From NCBI RefSeq assembly GCF_001913155.1, contig NZ_CP018760.1, positions 558,001 through 622,000 of the forward strand: a DNA stretch of 64,000 bases, written 5' to 3'. A program made the translations under genes and the position numbers. Positions 34,090 to 42,413 of the stretch are shown here, piece after piece; positions within the stretch are counted from its first letter, which is position 1; each line of letters begins with the position of its first letter. The notes beneath the pieces are model-generated. The model ran no database searches. It worked only from the letters and a program-made list of their open reading frames with translations, and was not told the DNA's origin. Source of the stretch: Maribacter hydrothermalis. Its GTDB lineage: Bacteria; Bacteroidota; Bacteroidia; Flavobacteriales; Flavobacteriaceae.

Positions 34090-36156
34090 TTAAGATTCCT
34101 GTTTATTTGCATAATACTCATAAGTTGCAAATTGCGACCTAATTTTAGGGGTTGATGTTTTGCGATAGGCGTTATCTTGCTTTTCATTAAAAACTCTTGC
34201 CTTCATATTATCTTTCCAACAAATCTCAAACGTATCCATCAGTTCTTTCTTAATATCCTCATCATAAATTGGACAACCTACTTCAACTCTATAATCTAAG
34301 TTTCTAGTCATCCAATCTGCAGAAGAAATATAAACTTTAGGATTTCCACCATTTGCAAAAGCGAATAGCCTTGTATGCTCCAAAAACTTATCTACAACAC
34401 TAATAGCCTCTATGTTTTCGCTCATACCCTTAACACCTGGTATTAAGCAACATATACCTCTTATAATCAACTGGATCTTTACCCCTGCCCTACTAGCTTC
34501 GTAAAGCTTATCTACCATTTTATATGAGGTAAAGCTGTTCATTTTTATTTTAATATAAGCCTCTTTTCCTAAGAGTGCATTTGCAATTTCAACATCTATT
34601 AATTTTATAAAAGCATTTTTTGTATAATGTGGAGATACTATTAAATGTTTGTATTTATTGATTTTATAGGTTGTTTCAAAAAAATCAAAAACCTTATTCA
34701 GCTCTTTTAAAATTGGAACATGAGCGGTAAATAGTGTATAGTCGGTATAGATCCTAGCGGTTGATTCATTAAAATTACCTGTACTTATAAAGCCATAGCG
34801 TCTTATTTCATTGCCTTCTTCCCTTTCAATTAAACAAATTTTACTATGGACTTTTAAACCTGGTACACCAAAAATTAATTTTACTCCCTCTGCTTGTAAT
34901 TGTTCTGCATATTCAATATTCGCTTGTTCATCAAAACGTGCTTGTAACTCAATTTGTACGGTAACTTGCTTTCCGTTTTTTACAGCGTTTATTAATGATG
35001 CCGCAATTTGAGAATTACTTGCCAATCTATACACCGTAATTTTAATAGTACGTACTTTTGGATCTAAAGCAGCTTCTCGTAAAAACTTGAGAATATAGGT
35101 GAAGGTATGGTAAGGTGTATATTGCAAATAATCCTTTTTAGCGATACTTTCTAGAATACTCCCTTCTATTGTTAAACCTTTTACAGGCAAGGGCGTTATT
35201 TTGTTGTACAATAAATCCTTTCTACCTAAGCTAGGGAATCCCAAATAATCTCTACGATTATGGTATCTACCTCCTGGAATTACACTATCAGTATCCTCTA
35301 TGTTCATTTTCTCTTTAAGAAAAGTTAAGGTATCCTTACCTATACTTTTATCATAAACAAAGCGAACAGGATCCCCTATTTTTCTATGCTCAACACTTGA
35401 AGATATTTTCTCGATAAAACTTTTACTTAAATCATTATCAATATCCAATTCAGCATCTCTAGTAATCTTGATCATATGAGCGGAAATAGACTCATAATCG
35501 AACATTGTAAATATATTATCCAAACAATATCTGATTAAATCATCTAAAATGATGATAAAACTTTTATCCCCTTCATCTGGCAAAACAACAAAACGGTCAA
35601 TACCCTTGGGGATTTCAATTAACGCATATCGTTTCTCCTTTTTACTGTCAATGCTCCTAATCACTAATTTTACAGCCAAATAAGCCGCAGTATCTTTTAA
35701 AGTAGGGAACCTAGTAAGTTCATTTAAAATAATCGTCATTAGTTGTGGACTTACTTCCTTTAAGAAATAAGCTTTCGCATATTCTTTCTGACTTTCATTT
35801 AGCTCAGTTTCTTTAAGTATAAAAATATTTTTACTTTCTAGTTCGTGTTCTATCTTTCTAAGAATGGCCAAACTCTTTGTCTGTTGTTCTATTACAATAT
35901 TAGTAATCTCTTCTAAAAGGTCTTTTGCCTTTTCACCTCCTAAAACACTTTTTCCAGTTTTACCAGCTTCAACAATTCGTTTAACCGTGGCATAGCGTAC
36001 TTTAAAAAACTCATCTAAATTATTAGAAAATATACCTAAAAAACGTAGCCTTTCAATTAAAGGAACATTCTTATCCGCACTTTCTTGCAATACCCGTTCG
36101 TTGAACCACAACCAGCTTATTTCTCTATTTACGTATTGATTATTGTTTTTTACCAT
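34090..36156 (-). CDS. ppk1: Polyphosphate kinase 1
   Basis: 688 aa from the ATG at 36156 (M-V-K-N-N-N-Q-Y-V-N-R-E-I-S-W-L), chosen because it gives the conserved N-terminal ...REISWLWFNERVLQE start; a start 20 codons upstream exists. Ppk1 polymerises phosphate from ATP. The phosphorylated histidine lies in GLKVHSKICL, and the second essential histidine in FLEHTRLFAF. The NLDEFFKVRYA and TITVYRLA-type blocks are also seen. The start overlaps the end of sixA by 7 bases and the ppx gene follows 12 bases on. Confidence 0.94.
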   Translation of the reverse strand: MVKNNNQYVNREISWLWFNERVLQESADKNVPLIERLRFLGIFSNNLDEFFKVRYATVKRIVEAGKTGKSVLGGEKAKDLLEEITNIVIEQQTKSLAILRKIEHELESKNIFILKETELNESQKEYAKAYFLKEVSPQLMTIILNELTRFPTLKDTAAYLAVKLVIRSIDSKKEKRYALIEIPKGIDRFVVLPDEGDKSFIIILDDLIRYCLDNIFTMFDYESISAHMIKITRDAELDIDNDLSKSFIEKISSSVEHRKIGDPVRFVYDKSIGKDTLTFLKEKMNIEDTDSVIPGGRYHNRRDYLGFPSLGRKDLLYNKITPLPVKGLTIEGSILESIAKKDYLQYTPYHTFTYILKFLREAALDPKVRTIKITVYRLASNSQIAASLINAVKNGKQVTVQIELQARFDEQANIEYAEQLQAEGVKLIFGVPGLKVHSKICLIEREEGNEIRRYGFISTGNFNESTARIYTDYTLFTAHVPILKELNKVFDFFETTYKINKYKHLIVSPHYTKNAFIKLIDVEIANALLGKEAYIKIKMNSFTSYKMVDKLYEASRAGVKIQLIIRGICCLIPGVKGMSENIEAISVVDKFLEHTRLFAFANGGNPKVYISSADWMTRNLDYRVEVGCPIYDEDIKKELMDTFEICWKDNMKARVFNEKQDNAYRKTSTPKIRSQFATYEYYANKQES

Positions 36157-36644
36157 GCCTTTAGTTGCTTTGGAAATATAGTTTGTATAGTAGAGCCTTT
36201 TGAAATACTGGCCCATGAATTTTCTTTAAATTGTAAATGAACAAAACCACTAGTAGGAACATTATCTATATGCTTATTACCTAAAGCATTGGCTATATAT
36301 GTAAATGCATGGTTATGTCCAAAAATTAAGACATTATCCAATTTATTATCTAAGCCTTTTATAAACTCGATAACTTTATCTCCTGAAAAGTCGTATAAAT
36401 TGGTTTCAACAGAAAAGTTGTGTAAAGGATATTTTAAGGTTCTTAAACAAATGATAGCTGTATGTAATGCTCTGTTCGCTGGACTAGAAAAAGCATGGTC
36501 TATTTTAATTTTTTTACCTACCACCGCTTCACCAACCAACTGCGCGTCAGTAATACCTCTTTGCAGTAATGCTCTATCTTGGTCACTTACATTAAGTTCC
36601 CAAGAAGATTTGCCATGTCGCATTAAATATAAATTTTTCATCAT
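36150..36644 (-). CDS. sixA: SixA-like phosphohistidine phosphatase
   Basis: 164 aa histidine phosphatase. The catalytic R-H-G is in LMRHGKSSWE, a second loop reads FSSPANRALHTA, and the second His sits in IFGHNHAFTY. In E. coli, SixA removes phosphate from phosphohistidine in ArcB-type or PTS proteins. Here it is placed directly before ppk1, whose catalysis runs through a phosphohistidine, so a link is possible but unproven. The stop overlaps the ppk1 start. Two adjacent ATG codons (36644, 36641) can start it. Confidence 0.88.
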   Translation of the reverse strand: MMKNLYLMRHGKSSWELNVSDQDRALLQRGITDAQLVGEAVVGKKIKIDHAFSSPANRALHTAIICLRTLKYPLHNFSVETNLYDFSGDKVIEFIKGLDNKLDNVLIFGHNHAFTYIANALGNKHIDNVPTSGFVHLQFKENSWASISKGSTIQTIFPKQLKAW

Positions 36645-36652
36645 GCTTTTTT

Positions 36653-37303
36653 TTAAGGTGCTAATCGTTCCATTTTCCAGTCAAAATCATCAGTTAACGA
36701 ATACCGAATTCTATCATGCAATCTATTGGGCCTACCCTGCCAAAACTCCATTGAAACAGGCCTTACTAAATATCCTCCCCAATGATCTGGACGTTCAATC
36801 TCTTTTCCTTTATACTCTTTTTCTAGTTGAATTAGTTTGTCTTCTAATATAGTTCTAGATTCTATTACCGAACTCTGATCAGACACTAATGCCCCCAGTT
36901 TACTTCCATCTGGGCGAGATTCAAAATAACCATCAGACAGGTTTTTGGCAAGTTTTTCAGCTGTACCTTTAATAATTACTTGACGTTCTAGATTTGCCCA
37001 AAAAAAAGAAATGCAAATTTTAGGATTTTCACTTATTGCCTGCCCTTTCTCACTATTGTAATTCGTGTAAAAAATAAAGCCTTCATGAGTATATTTTTTA
37101 AGAAGTACAACCCTGCTTTTTGGAAACCCATCTAAACCTACTGTAGAAACAGTCATGGCATTTGGTTCGTCTACTCCATCAGATTTTTCAACTTCGTAGA
37201 ACCATGTTTGAAAAAGTTGAATAGGATTGTCAGATATACTGTCCTCCATCAACGCACTTTTCTCGTAAGATTTTCTATAATCCCCTAAATCTTTTTGCAT
37301 CAT
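36653..37303 (-). CDS. pdxH: Pyridoxamine 5'-phosphate oxidase
   Basis: 216 aa FMN enzyme making pyridoxal 5'-phosphate. Typical blocks are GLDGFPKSRVVLLKKY, FYTNYNSEKGQ, FFWANLERQVIIKG, the SRPDGSKLGA loop, the C-terminal FWQGRPNRLHDRI and the R-L-A-P end. Length matches the family. It sits 8 bases before sixA and 75 bases after rnz in the same direction. Confidence 0.94.
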   Translation of the reverse strand: MMQKDLGDYRKSYEKSALMEDSISDNPIQLFQTWFYEVEKSDGVDEPNAMTVSTVGLDGFPKSRVVLLKKYTHEGFIFYTNYNSEKGQAISENPKICISFFWANLERQVIIKGTAEKLAKNLSDGYFESRPDGSKLGALVSDQSSVIESRTILEDKLIQLEKEYKGKEIERPDHWGGYLVRPVSMEFWQGRPNRLHDRIRYSLTDDFDWKMERLAP

Positions 37304-37378
37304 TTTCGTGTTAAAAACAAGATAAACAAAGTTCTAAAAAGAAAGGAAAATAAACGCTATAAAAACTGAATAATAGGT

Positions 37379-38284
37379 TTAAAAATCGAAAGTCTTACCA
37401 TCATCGGCAAGAAGCACATTAGGGAAAATTAAAGCTGCTTCTTCTTTAAAAAGCGCTATTGATTTGTATCGTGTAGAATAATGACCTAAAACTAAGGTTT
37501 TTACATTTGCTTCTTTAGCTATTTTAGCTGCCTGTTGTGCCGTAGAATGTTTTGTTTTTGTTGCTAAATCTGCCTCTGACTCCAAAAAGGTAGATTCATG
37601 ATATAAAACATCTACATCCTTAATTCTAGAAGCTAAAGTTTCATCGAACACTGTATCACTGCAAAAAGCGTATGATTTTGGCTTTGGAGGATCAAAAGTT
37701 AATTTACTATTAGAAATCACCTCCCCATTATCTAAGGTAATACTTTTACCGTTTTTTATATTATTGAAATAAGCTTTGTCAATACCGTAATCTTCAGCAG
37801 CCTCAATATTTAGCTTTCTTTTCCCTACTTTTTCCCTAAATAAATAGCCGTTAGTATAAATTCTATGATCTAATGGTATTGTGGTAACGGTAATTTTATT
37901 ATCCTCAAAAATAAGCTCTGACTCTTTACTAGACAACTCATGAAACAACAATGGATAGTTTGTCCAAGAATCTCCTAGTTTTAATAATAATATTATTGCT
38001 TCTTTTATTCCTTTAGGACCATGTATATGAAGGGCTTTCTCCCTGCCTAACAAACGCATAGTAGAAATAAAACCTGGCAAGCCAAAGAAGTGATCACCAT
38101 GTAGGTGAGAAATAAAAATATGGTTTATTCTTGAAAACTTAACCTTATGCCTTCTAAGTTCTACTTGTGTACCCTCTCCACAATCTATAAGAACAATATG
38201 ATTATTGATTTCTAATATTTGTGCAGTAGGGTTTGTTAACGTTCTTGGTGTTGCCGCGTAACAACCCAATACAGTAAGGCGCAT
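37379..38284 (-). CDS. rnz: Ribonuclease Z
   Basis: 301 aa metallo-beta-lactamase-fold tRNA 3'-end processing nuclease. The zinc motif H-L-H-G-D-H is in IFISHLHGDHFFGLPG, with GEGTQVELRR ahead of it, AFCSDTVFDE and VLYHESTFLES further on and the C-terminal VLGHYSTRY. Standard length. It follows the STAS-like gene by 34 bases. Confidence 0.94.
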   Translation of the reverse strand: MRLTVLGCYAATPRTLTNPTAQILEINNHIVLIDCGEGTQVELRRHKVKFSRINHIFISHLHGDHFFGLPGFISTMRLLGREKALHIHGPKGIKEAIILLLKLGDSWTNYPLLFHELSSKESELIFEDNKITVTTIPLDHRIYTNGYLFREKVGKRKLNIEAAEDYGIDKAYFNNIKNGKSITLDNGEVISNSKLTFDPPKPKSYAFCSDTVFDETLASRIKDVDVLYHESTFLESEADLATKTKHSTAQQAAKIAKEANVKTLVLGHYSTRYKSIALFKEEAALIFPNVLLADDGKTFDF

Positions 38285-38318
38285 ATGAATTAAGTTCTAT
38301 TTTTTAAATTTTATCTAT

Positions 38319-38651
38319 TTACAGTCCTAGATCACGTTCAATTTCTTCCATTTCAACAATGTCCCTAGCTTCTTTAATTGTCGGTACTAGATTTATTTCA
38401 TCTGGCACATCATCATACGAAACCTTATTAGATACCAGTACAAACGATTGTCCGTTTTTTTTATACTTCTTGGCAATTTCTAAAAATGAAATAACATTAT
38501 AGGGCGTTAATTTGGAGAACCCTAATAAATCTATGACTAGATTATCATTCTTTAATTTGGCATATTCGTTCTCCAAATTCTGTAAAAAATTTTCAATAGA
38601 AATTTCTTCTTGTGAGACGAGTATAAACGATTCTTCTTTATTAAAAATCAT
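38319..38651 (-). CDS. STAS-like small protein
   Basis: 110 aa. The alternating pattern of strands and helices (SFILVSQEEISI, NLVIDLLGFSKLTPYNV, SFVLVSNKVS) resembles the STAS/anti-sigma antagonist fold, without a clear phosphorylatable Ser. Members often lie directly before rnz in Flavobacteriaceae and some are mislabelled as RNase Z. It is 1 base after the pyrB stop. Function unknown. Confidence 0.65.
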   Translation of the reverse strand: MIFNKEESFILVSQEEISIENFLQNLENEYAKLKNDNLVIDLLGFSKLTPYNVISFLEIAKKYKKNGQSFVLVSNKVSYDDVPDEINLVPTIKEARDIVEMEEIERDLGL

Positions 38652-38652
38652 A

Positions 38653-39579
38653 TCATTTAATTTTAGATGCTAACAAATATATTACTGCCATACGAATGGC
38701 AACTCCGTTTTCTACCTGATTCAAAATTATAGATTGTTTTGAATCGGCAACATCACTTGTAATTTCAACACCCCTGTTTATTGGCCCAGGGTGCATAATT
38801 ACAATCTCCTTATCTAAACTATCAAGTAGCTTTTTATTTACGCCAAATTGTTGCGTGTACTCTCTTGTTGTCGGGAAATAACTAATATCTAATCTTTCGT
38901 TCTGTATGCGTAACATATTAGCCACGTCGCACCACTCTAACGCTCTTCTTAAATTTGTTTCTACCTCAACTCCTAAACTATCTATATATTTAGGCAACAA
39001 GGTTTTAGGTCCACACACCTTAACATTTGCTCCTTGTAACTTTAAAGCAAAAATATTAGATAATGCCACTCTAGAATGAAGAATATCCCCAACAATTACC
39101 ACATTTTTCCCTGCTACATCTCCTAGCTTTTCTCGTATAGAATAAGAATCTAACAATGCTTGTGTCGGGTGCTCATGTGCTCCATCTCCTGCATTTACTA
39201 TGGACGCTTTTACATGTTTTGAAAGAAATATACCAGCCCCAGGATTTGGATGACGCATAACAACCATATCTACTTTCATAGATAATATATTGTTTACGGT
39301 ATCTATAAGCGTCTCCCCTTTTTTTACCGAAGATTGACTAGCAGAAAAATTAAGAACATCTGCAGACAATCTTTTCTCTGCAAGTTCAAAAGACAACTTG
39401 GTTCTAGTACTGTTTTCGAAAAATATATTCGCTATAGTAATATCTCGTAACGAAGGAACTTTCTTGATCGACCTATTAATTACTTCCTTAAAATGATCGG
39501 CGGTTTCAAAAATAAGCTGAATATCGGTTTCCTTAAGATATTTAATTCCCAATAAGTGTTTAACACTCAGTTCGCTCAT
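38653..39579 (-). CDS. pyrB: Aspartate carbamoyltransferase catalytic subunit
   Basis: 308 aa. Second step of pyrimidine synthesis, joining carbamoyl phosphate and aspartate. The S-T-R-T carbamoyl-phosphate loop is in FFENSTRTKLSFE, followed by MRHPNPG, AHEHPTQALLD, the IVGDILHSRVALSN block and HPGPINRG. It lies 4 bases after pyrR. The regulatory subunit gene pyrI is not nearby, as expected for this enzyme class. Confidence 0.95.
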   Translation of the reverse strand: MSELSVKHLLGIKYLKETDIQLIFETADHFKEVINRSIKKVPSLRDITIANIFFENSTRTKLSFELAEKRLSADVLNFSASQSSVKKGETLIDTVNNILSMKVDMVVMRHPNPGAGIFLSKHVKASIVNAGDGAHEHPTQALLDSYSIREKLGDVAGKNVVIVGDILHSRVALSNIFALKLQGANVKVCGPKTLLPKYIDSLGVEVETNLRRALEWCDVANMLRIQNERLDISYFPTTREYTQQFGVNKKLLDSLDKEIVIMHPGPINRGVEITSDVADSKQSIILNQVENGVAIRMAVIYLLASKIK

Positions 39580-39583
39580 TTTC

Positions 39584-40132
39584 TTATCTATTTACTAAAT
39601 ATATAATATCTTCCCCGTCATTTTCCTGCCACATTACCTTTACTTTCTCTTCATTAATGGCATCTACTTGGCGACCTCGATAATTAGGCTGAATAGGCAA
39701 ATGCCTACTGAATCTACGATCTATTAAACACAATAATTCCACGTCTTTTGGTCTACCAAACGATTGTAACGCAGTCAACGCAGCATTTATGCTTCGGCCA
39801 GTATAGAGAACATCATCAATTAAAACCACGTTCTTGTCTTCTACCAAAAAATCTATTTTAGTTTTTGTAGCCTCTAAGGTTTTATCTCCCCTTCTAAAAT
39901 CATCCCTATAAAAAGTAATATCTAAAAAACCTAAATCTATTTGTTTTACTTTATACTCTTCTTTTAAAATCTTGGTAAGTCTTTGTGCCAGGTATTTACC
40001 CCTAGGCTGAATTCCTATAAGTACCGTATTTTCAAAAGTTAAATGGTTTTCAAGTAGCTGACAAGCTAATCGATGCAAGATGATATTTATTTCTTTTGAA
40101 GAGAGTAAAACCTTTTGACTCATAATAGACAC
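39584..40132 (-). CDS. pyrR: Bifunctional pyrimidine regulator/uracil phosphoribosyltransferase
   Basis: 182 aa PRTase-fold protein. The PRPP-binding loop reads VVLIDDVLYTGRSINAAL, and GIQPRGKYLAQRL, LGFLDITFYRDDFRR and DRRFSRHLPIQPNYRGRQVD match PyrR. In Gram-positives it controls pyr mRNA attenuation; I see no such attenuator structure in the leader here. It is the first gene of the eight-gene run. A start at the second Met (MSQKVLL) is possible. Confidence 0.93.
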   Translation of the reverse strand: MSIMSQKVLLSSKEINIILHRLACQLLENHLTFENTVLIGIQPRGKYLAQRLTKILKEEYKVKQIDLGFLDITFYRDDFRRGDKTLEATKTKIDFLVEDKNVVLIDDVLYTGRSINAALTALQSFGRPKDVELLCLIDRRFSRHLPIQPNYRGRQVDAINEEKVKVMWQENDGEDIIYLVNR

Positions 40133-40149
40133 CCATGCATTTAGCTAAA

Positions 40150-40157
40150 CAAAAATA
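40150..40157 (-). promoter_or_regulatory. Candidate -7 element of the pyrR operon (TATTTTTG)
   Basis: Minus-strand TATTTTTG lies 17 bases upstream of the pyrR ATG. There is no good -33 TTG, so confidence is moderate. Confidence 0.45.
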
Positions 40158-40204
40158 GAAAATTCTATCTAAACTTTAACAGGTATTCGTAGTAAGTAAA
40201 TATG

Positions 40205-40232
40205 AAAAAAAATATAATCCTCTTATATTATA
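40205..40232 (-). terminator. Terminator downstream of the LytTR response regulator gene
   Basis: On the minus strand, a 6-bp TATAAT / ATTATA stem with an 8-base loop (40213-40232) is followed by a run of eight T (40205-40212). It lies 3 bases past the stop and before the pyrR operon promoter. The stem is weak but the T-run is strong. Confidence 0.6.
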
Positions 40233-40234
40233 AA

Positions 40235-40963
40235 TTATAAGCCTAAAATAGAGAAAAACGCTTCTTTGTGACTGTCACCTATAGGTATGCGCATATCGTT
40301 AATTACAATTCTATTTCGTTGTACTGTTTTTATAAAATTAACGTTTACAATGTAAGATTTATGAACCCTAAGAAATTGATTAGATGGCAATTTGCTCATT
40401 ATTTCTTTAAAACTCATTAATGTTAAAACTGTTTTATTCGTATTACAAATATGAATTTTAAGGTAGTCTTTTAATCCTTGAATATATTCAATTTGGTCCA
40501 AATCAATTTTAATACTTTCATATTCTGCCTTTACGAAAATAAACTTCTTTTCGACTGAATTATCACCGTTTGATGGAAAAACATTTGCTATCATAGTTGG
40601 CTTTTCTTTTTTAGAAATTAAATCTTGTACCCTTGAAACTGACTTTATAAATCGATGATATGGTATTGGTTTAACTAAATAATCAACTGCGTTTAATTCA
40701 AACCCATCTACAGCATACTGAGAATAGGCGGTTGTAAATATGAAAAATGGTTTATTATCCAAGGTTCCCATAAAATCAATCCCATTAATCTGAGGCATTT
40801 CTATATCGCAGAAAATTAAATCAATTTTTTTCTCCTTAATATCCGTTATAGCATCTAGTGGATTGGTGTATGTGTTTACTAAATCTATAAAATCCAACTT
40901 CTCGCAATATCCAGATAAGATTTCTATTGCAAGTGGCTCATCATCTATTATTATGCATCTCAT
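40235..40963 (-). CDS. LytTR-family response regulator
   Basis: 242 aa. The receiver domain (1-120) has IIIDDEP, the phosphoacceptor Asp53 in LIFCDIEMPQING and the VKPIPYHRF lysine. A C-terminal LytTR DNA-binding domain follows (about 135-242; VEKKFIFVKAEYESIKI, FLRVHKSYIVN). It probably controls envelope genes on phosphorylation by the sensor kinase whose gene overlaps it by 4 bases. Candidate targets are the neighbouring divergent genes. Confidence 0.93.
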   Translation of the reverse strand: MRCIIIDDEPLAIEILSGYCEKLDFIDLVNTYTNPLDAITDIKEKKIDLIFCDIEMPQINGIDFMGTLDNKPFFIFTTAYSQYAVDGFELNAVDYLVKPIPYHRFIKSVSRVQDLISKKEKPTMIANVFPSNGDNSVEKKFIFVKAEYESIKIDLDQIEYIQGLKDYLKIHICNTNKTVLTLMSFKEIMSKLPSNQFLRVHKSYIVNVNFIKTVQRNRIVINDMRIPIGDSHKEAFFSILGL

Positions 40964-41991
40964 AGGTTTGGCTTTTTTTGATATATGGTCAATAACACCT
41001 CATAATTTTCTCCATCATTGTGTACCTGAAGATCGTGTAATGATGGATAAATCAATTCTAACTGATTTCTAATATTCTCAAGACCTATCCCAGAATTACT
41101 TGTAGGCTCTCTAAAAACCCCTATTTTATTTTTAACATTTAAAACGATAGATTCATTAGTAATATCTAAGGTGATTTTTACGTAAGTCTTTCCCTTATAA
41201 TCTGTCCCGTATTTAAAAGCATTTTCTATAAAAGAAATAAATAATAGTGGCGGCACTGCCCTACCTCTATCTTCACCTGTTATTTTCAACGACACATTTT
41301 CGCTATCCGATAATCTTAATCGTTGAAGTTGTATGTAACTCTTTATATAATCCAACTCTTTATTTAAGGGCACCAAATCTTTATCTGCTTCATAGAGCAT
41401 ATAACGCATAAGTTCCGAAAGGTCTACGATAGCTTCGGACGTATCTGGTGATTTTTTAACTGAAAGTGCATAAATTGTGTTTAGTGAATTAAATAAAAAG
41501 TGCGGATTTAGCTGTGCTTTTAAAAATTGCAATTCAGATTTTACACTTTCTTTCTCTACTGTTAATCGAAGAGTTTCATTTTGCTCCCACTCTACATACA
41601 TTCTTAAAATTGTACTTATTACATAAGGTATGCCAAGGATAATAATGAACCTAATGTGCAACATATAACCAAAGTCTCTAGGGGGTGGTCTGTTTATAAA
41701 CTGATTATTTGGAAATTTAGGCTCAAAAAAATAGTTTAATACTACTACCGAAACTATTAATAAAGTAAGTGAAACAAGTAAATAAATAAGTACATTTTTT
41801 CTTAATAAATAGACTGGAACTAAATAAAAATAATTGAAATAAAACAGTACGATAATTACAATCAATTTGGAAAAAAGACCTATAGAAACTGGTCTAGCTT
41901 CATTCAAAATAGGATAAGAAAGCCCATAAAGCAACACCCAAATACTAATATGAACAATAATCTGAATCCTATTCTTAATAATCAAATTCAT
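40960..41991 (-). CDS. LytS/YehU-type sensor histidine kinase
   Basis: 343 aa. Four N-terminal membrane spans (about 9-28, 38-62, 66-89, 110-134) are followed by the histidine kinase domain with phosphoacceptor His164 in LNPHFLFNSLN and C-terminal FIENAFKYG (N-box) and GIGLENIR (G-box). It lacks an extracytoplasmic sensor domain of any size, so the signal may be sensed in the membrane. The stop overlaps the regulator start. It follows the DUF4907 gene by 7 bases. Confidence 0.92.
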   Translation of the reverse strand: MNLIIKNRIQIIVHISIWVLLYGLSYPILNEARPVSIGLFSKLIVIIVLFYFNYFYLVPVYLLRKNVLIYLLVSLTLLIVSVVVLNYFFEPKFPNNQFINRPPPRDFGYMLHIRFIIILGIPYVISTILRMYVEWEQNETLRLTVEKESVKSELQFLKAQLNPHFLFNSLNTIYALSVKKSPDTSEAIVDLSELMRYMLYEADKDLVPLNKELDYIKSYIQLQRLRLSDSENVSLKITGEDRGRAVPPLLFISFIENAFKYGTDYKGKTYVKITLDITNESIVLNVKNKIGVFREPTSNSGIGLENIRNQLELIYPSLHDLQVHNDGENYEVLLTIYQKKPNL

Positions 41992-41998
41992 ATTTACA

Positions 41999-42340
41999 TT
42001 AGTAACTGTCGTTTGTTGTAATCTTTAATTTTGATAAATCTGACTGTAATAAAATTGGTGATTGACCCTTCTCTAGTTTACTAAGCACCAAATTGGCCAC
42101 AGAAAGAGCCTGTTTCTCTGTTCTAAATGTTTGCTTACCAGGTAAGCCTGGAATAAACTCTTGTAAAATCAATATTCTTTCTCCTTTTAAAATTTGATAC
42201 CCATAGCCTTCTTTTAGACTGACAACCTCGCTACGAATTAATTGTTCATTTTGCTTTGAATTTTGACTACTATATATGTACCCAAAGCATATTGCCAAAA
42301 ATAGGGTAATCACTATCATAAATTTTATTATAGAATTCAT
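41999..42340 (-). CDS. DUF4907 small secreted or membrane-anchored protein
   Basis: 113 aa. One N-terminal hydrophobic segment (about 5-24, IKFMIVITLFLAICFGYIYS) and then a small domain with KEGYGYQILKGER, QEFIPGLPGKQTFRTEKQAL and LVLSKLEKGQ, which matches DUF4907. No lipobox is evident. Function unknown. The next gene, the sensor kinase, starts 7 bases away, so this may be an accessory protein of the same signalling system. Confidence 0.82.
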   Translation of the reverse strand: MNSIIKFMIVITLFLAICFGYIYSSQNSKQNEQLIRSEVVSLKEGYGYQILKGERILILQEFIPGLPGKQTFRTEKQALSVANLVLSKLEKGQSPILLQSDLSKLKITTNDSY

Positions 42341-42351
42341 AATTAAATGTT

Positions 42352-42382
42352 TAAAAATGGGTCAATCCATACAGATTAACCC
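42352..42382 (-). terminator. Stem-loop terminator between the kelch and DUF4907 genes
   Basis: On the minus strand the stem GGGTTAATC / GATTGACCC (one mismatch, 6-base loop) is followed by ATTTTTAA. It divides the kelch lipoprotein gene from the regulator genes, possibly letting the regulator be expressed only by read-through. Confidence 0.6.
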
Positions 42383-42413
42383 AAAAAATTAACAAACTCA
42401 CTCATTATAAAAA

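Noticed and set aside
39584..40234. A PyrR-dependent attenuator in the pyrR leader
   Set aside because: No anti-terminator/terminator pair or PyrR-binding loop can be recognised; the stem there is better explained as the terminator of the upstream regulator gene.
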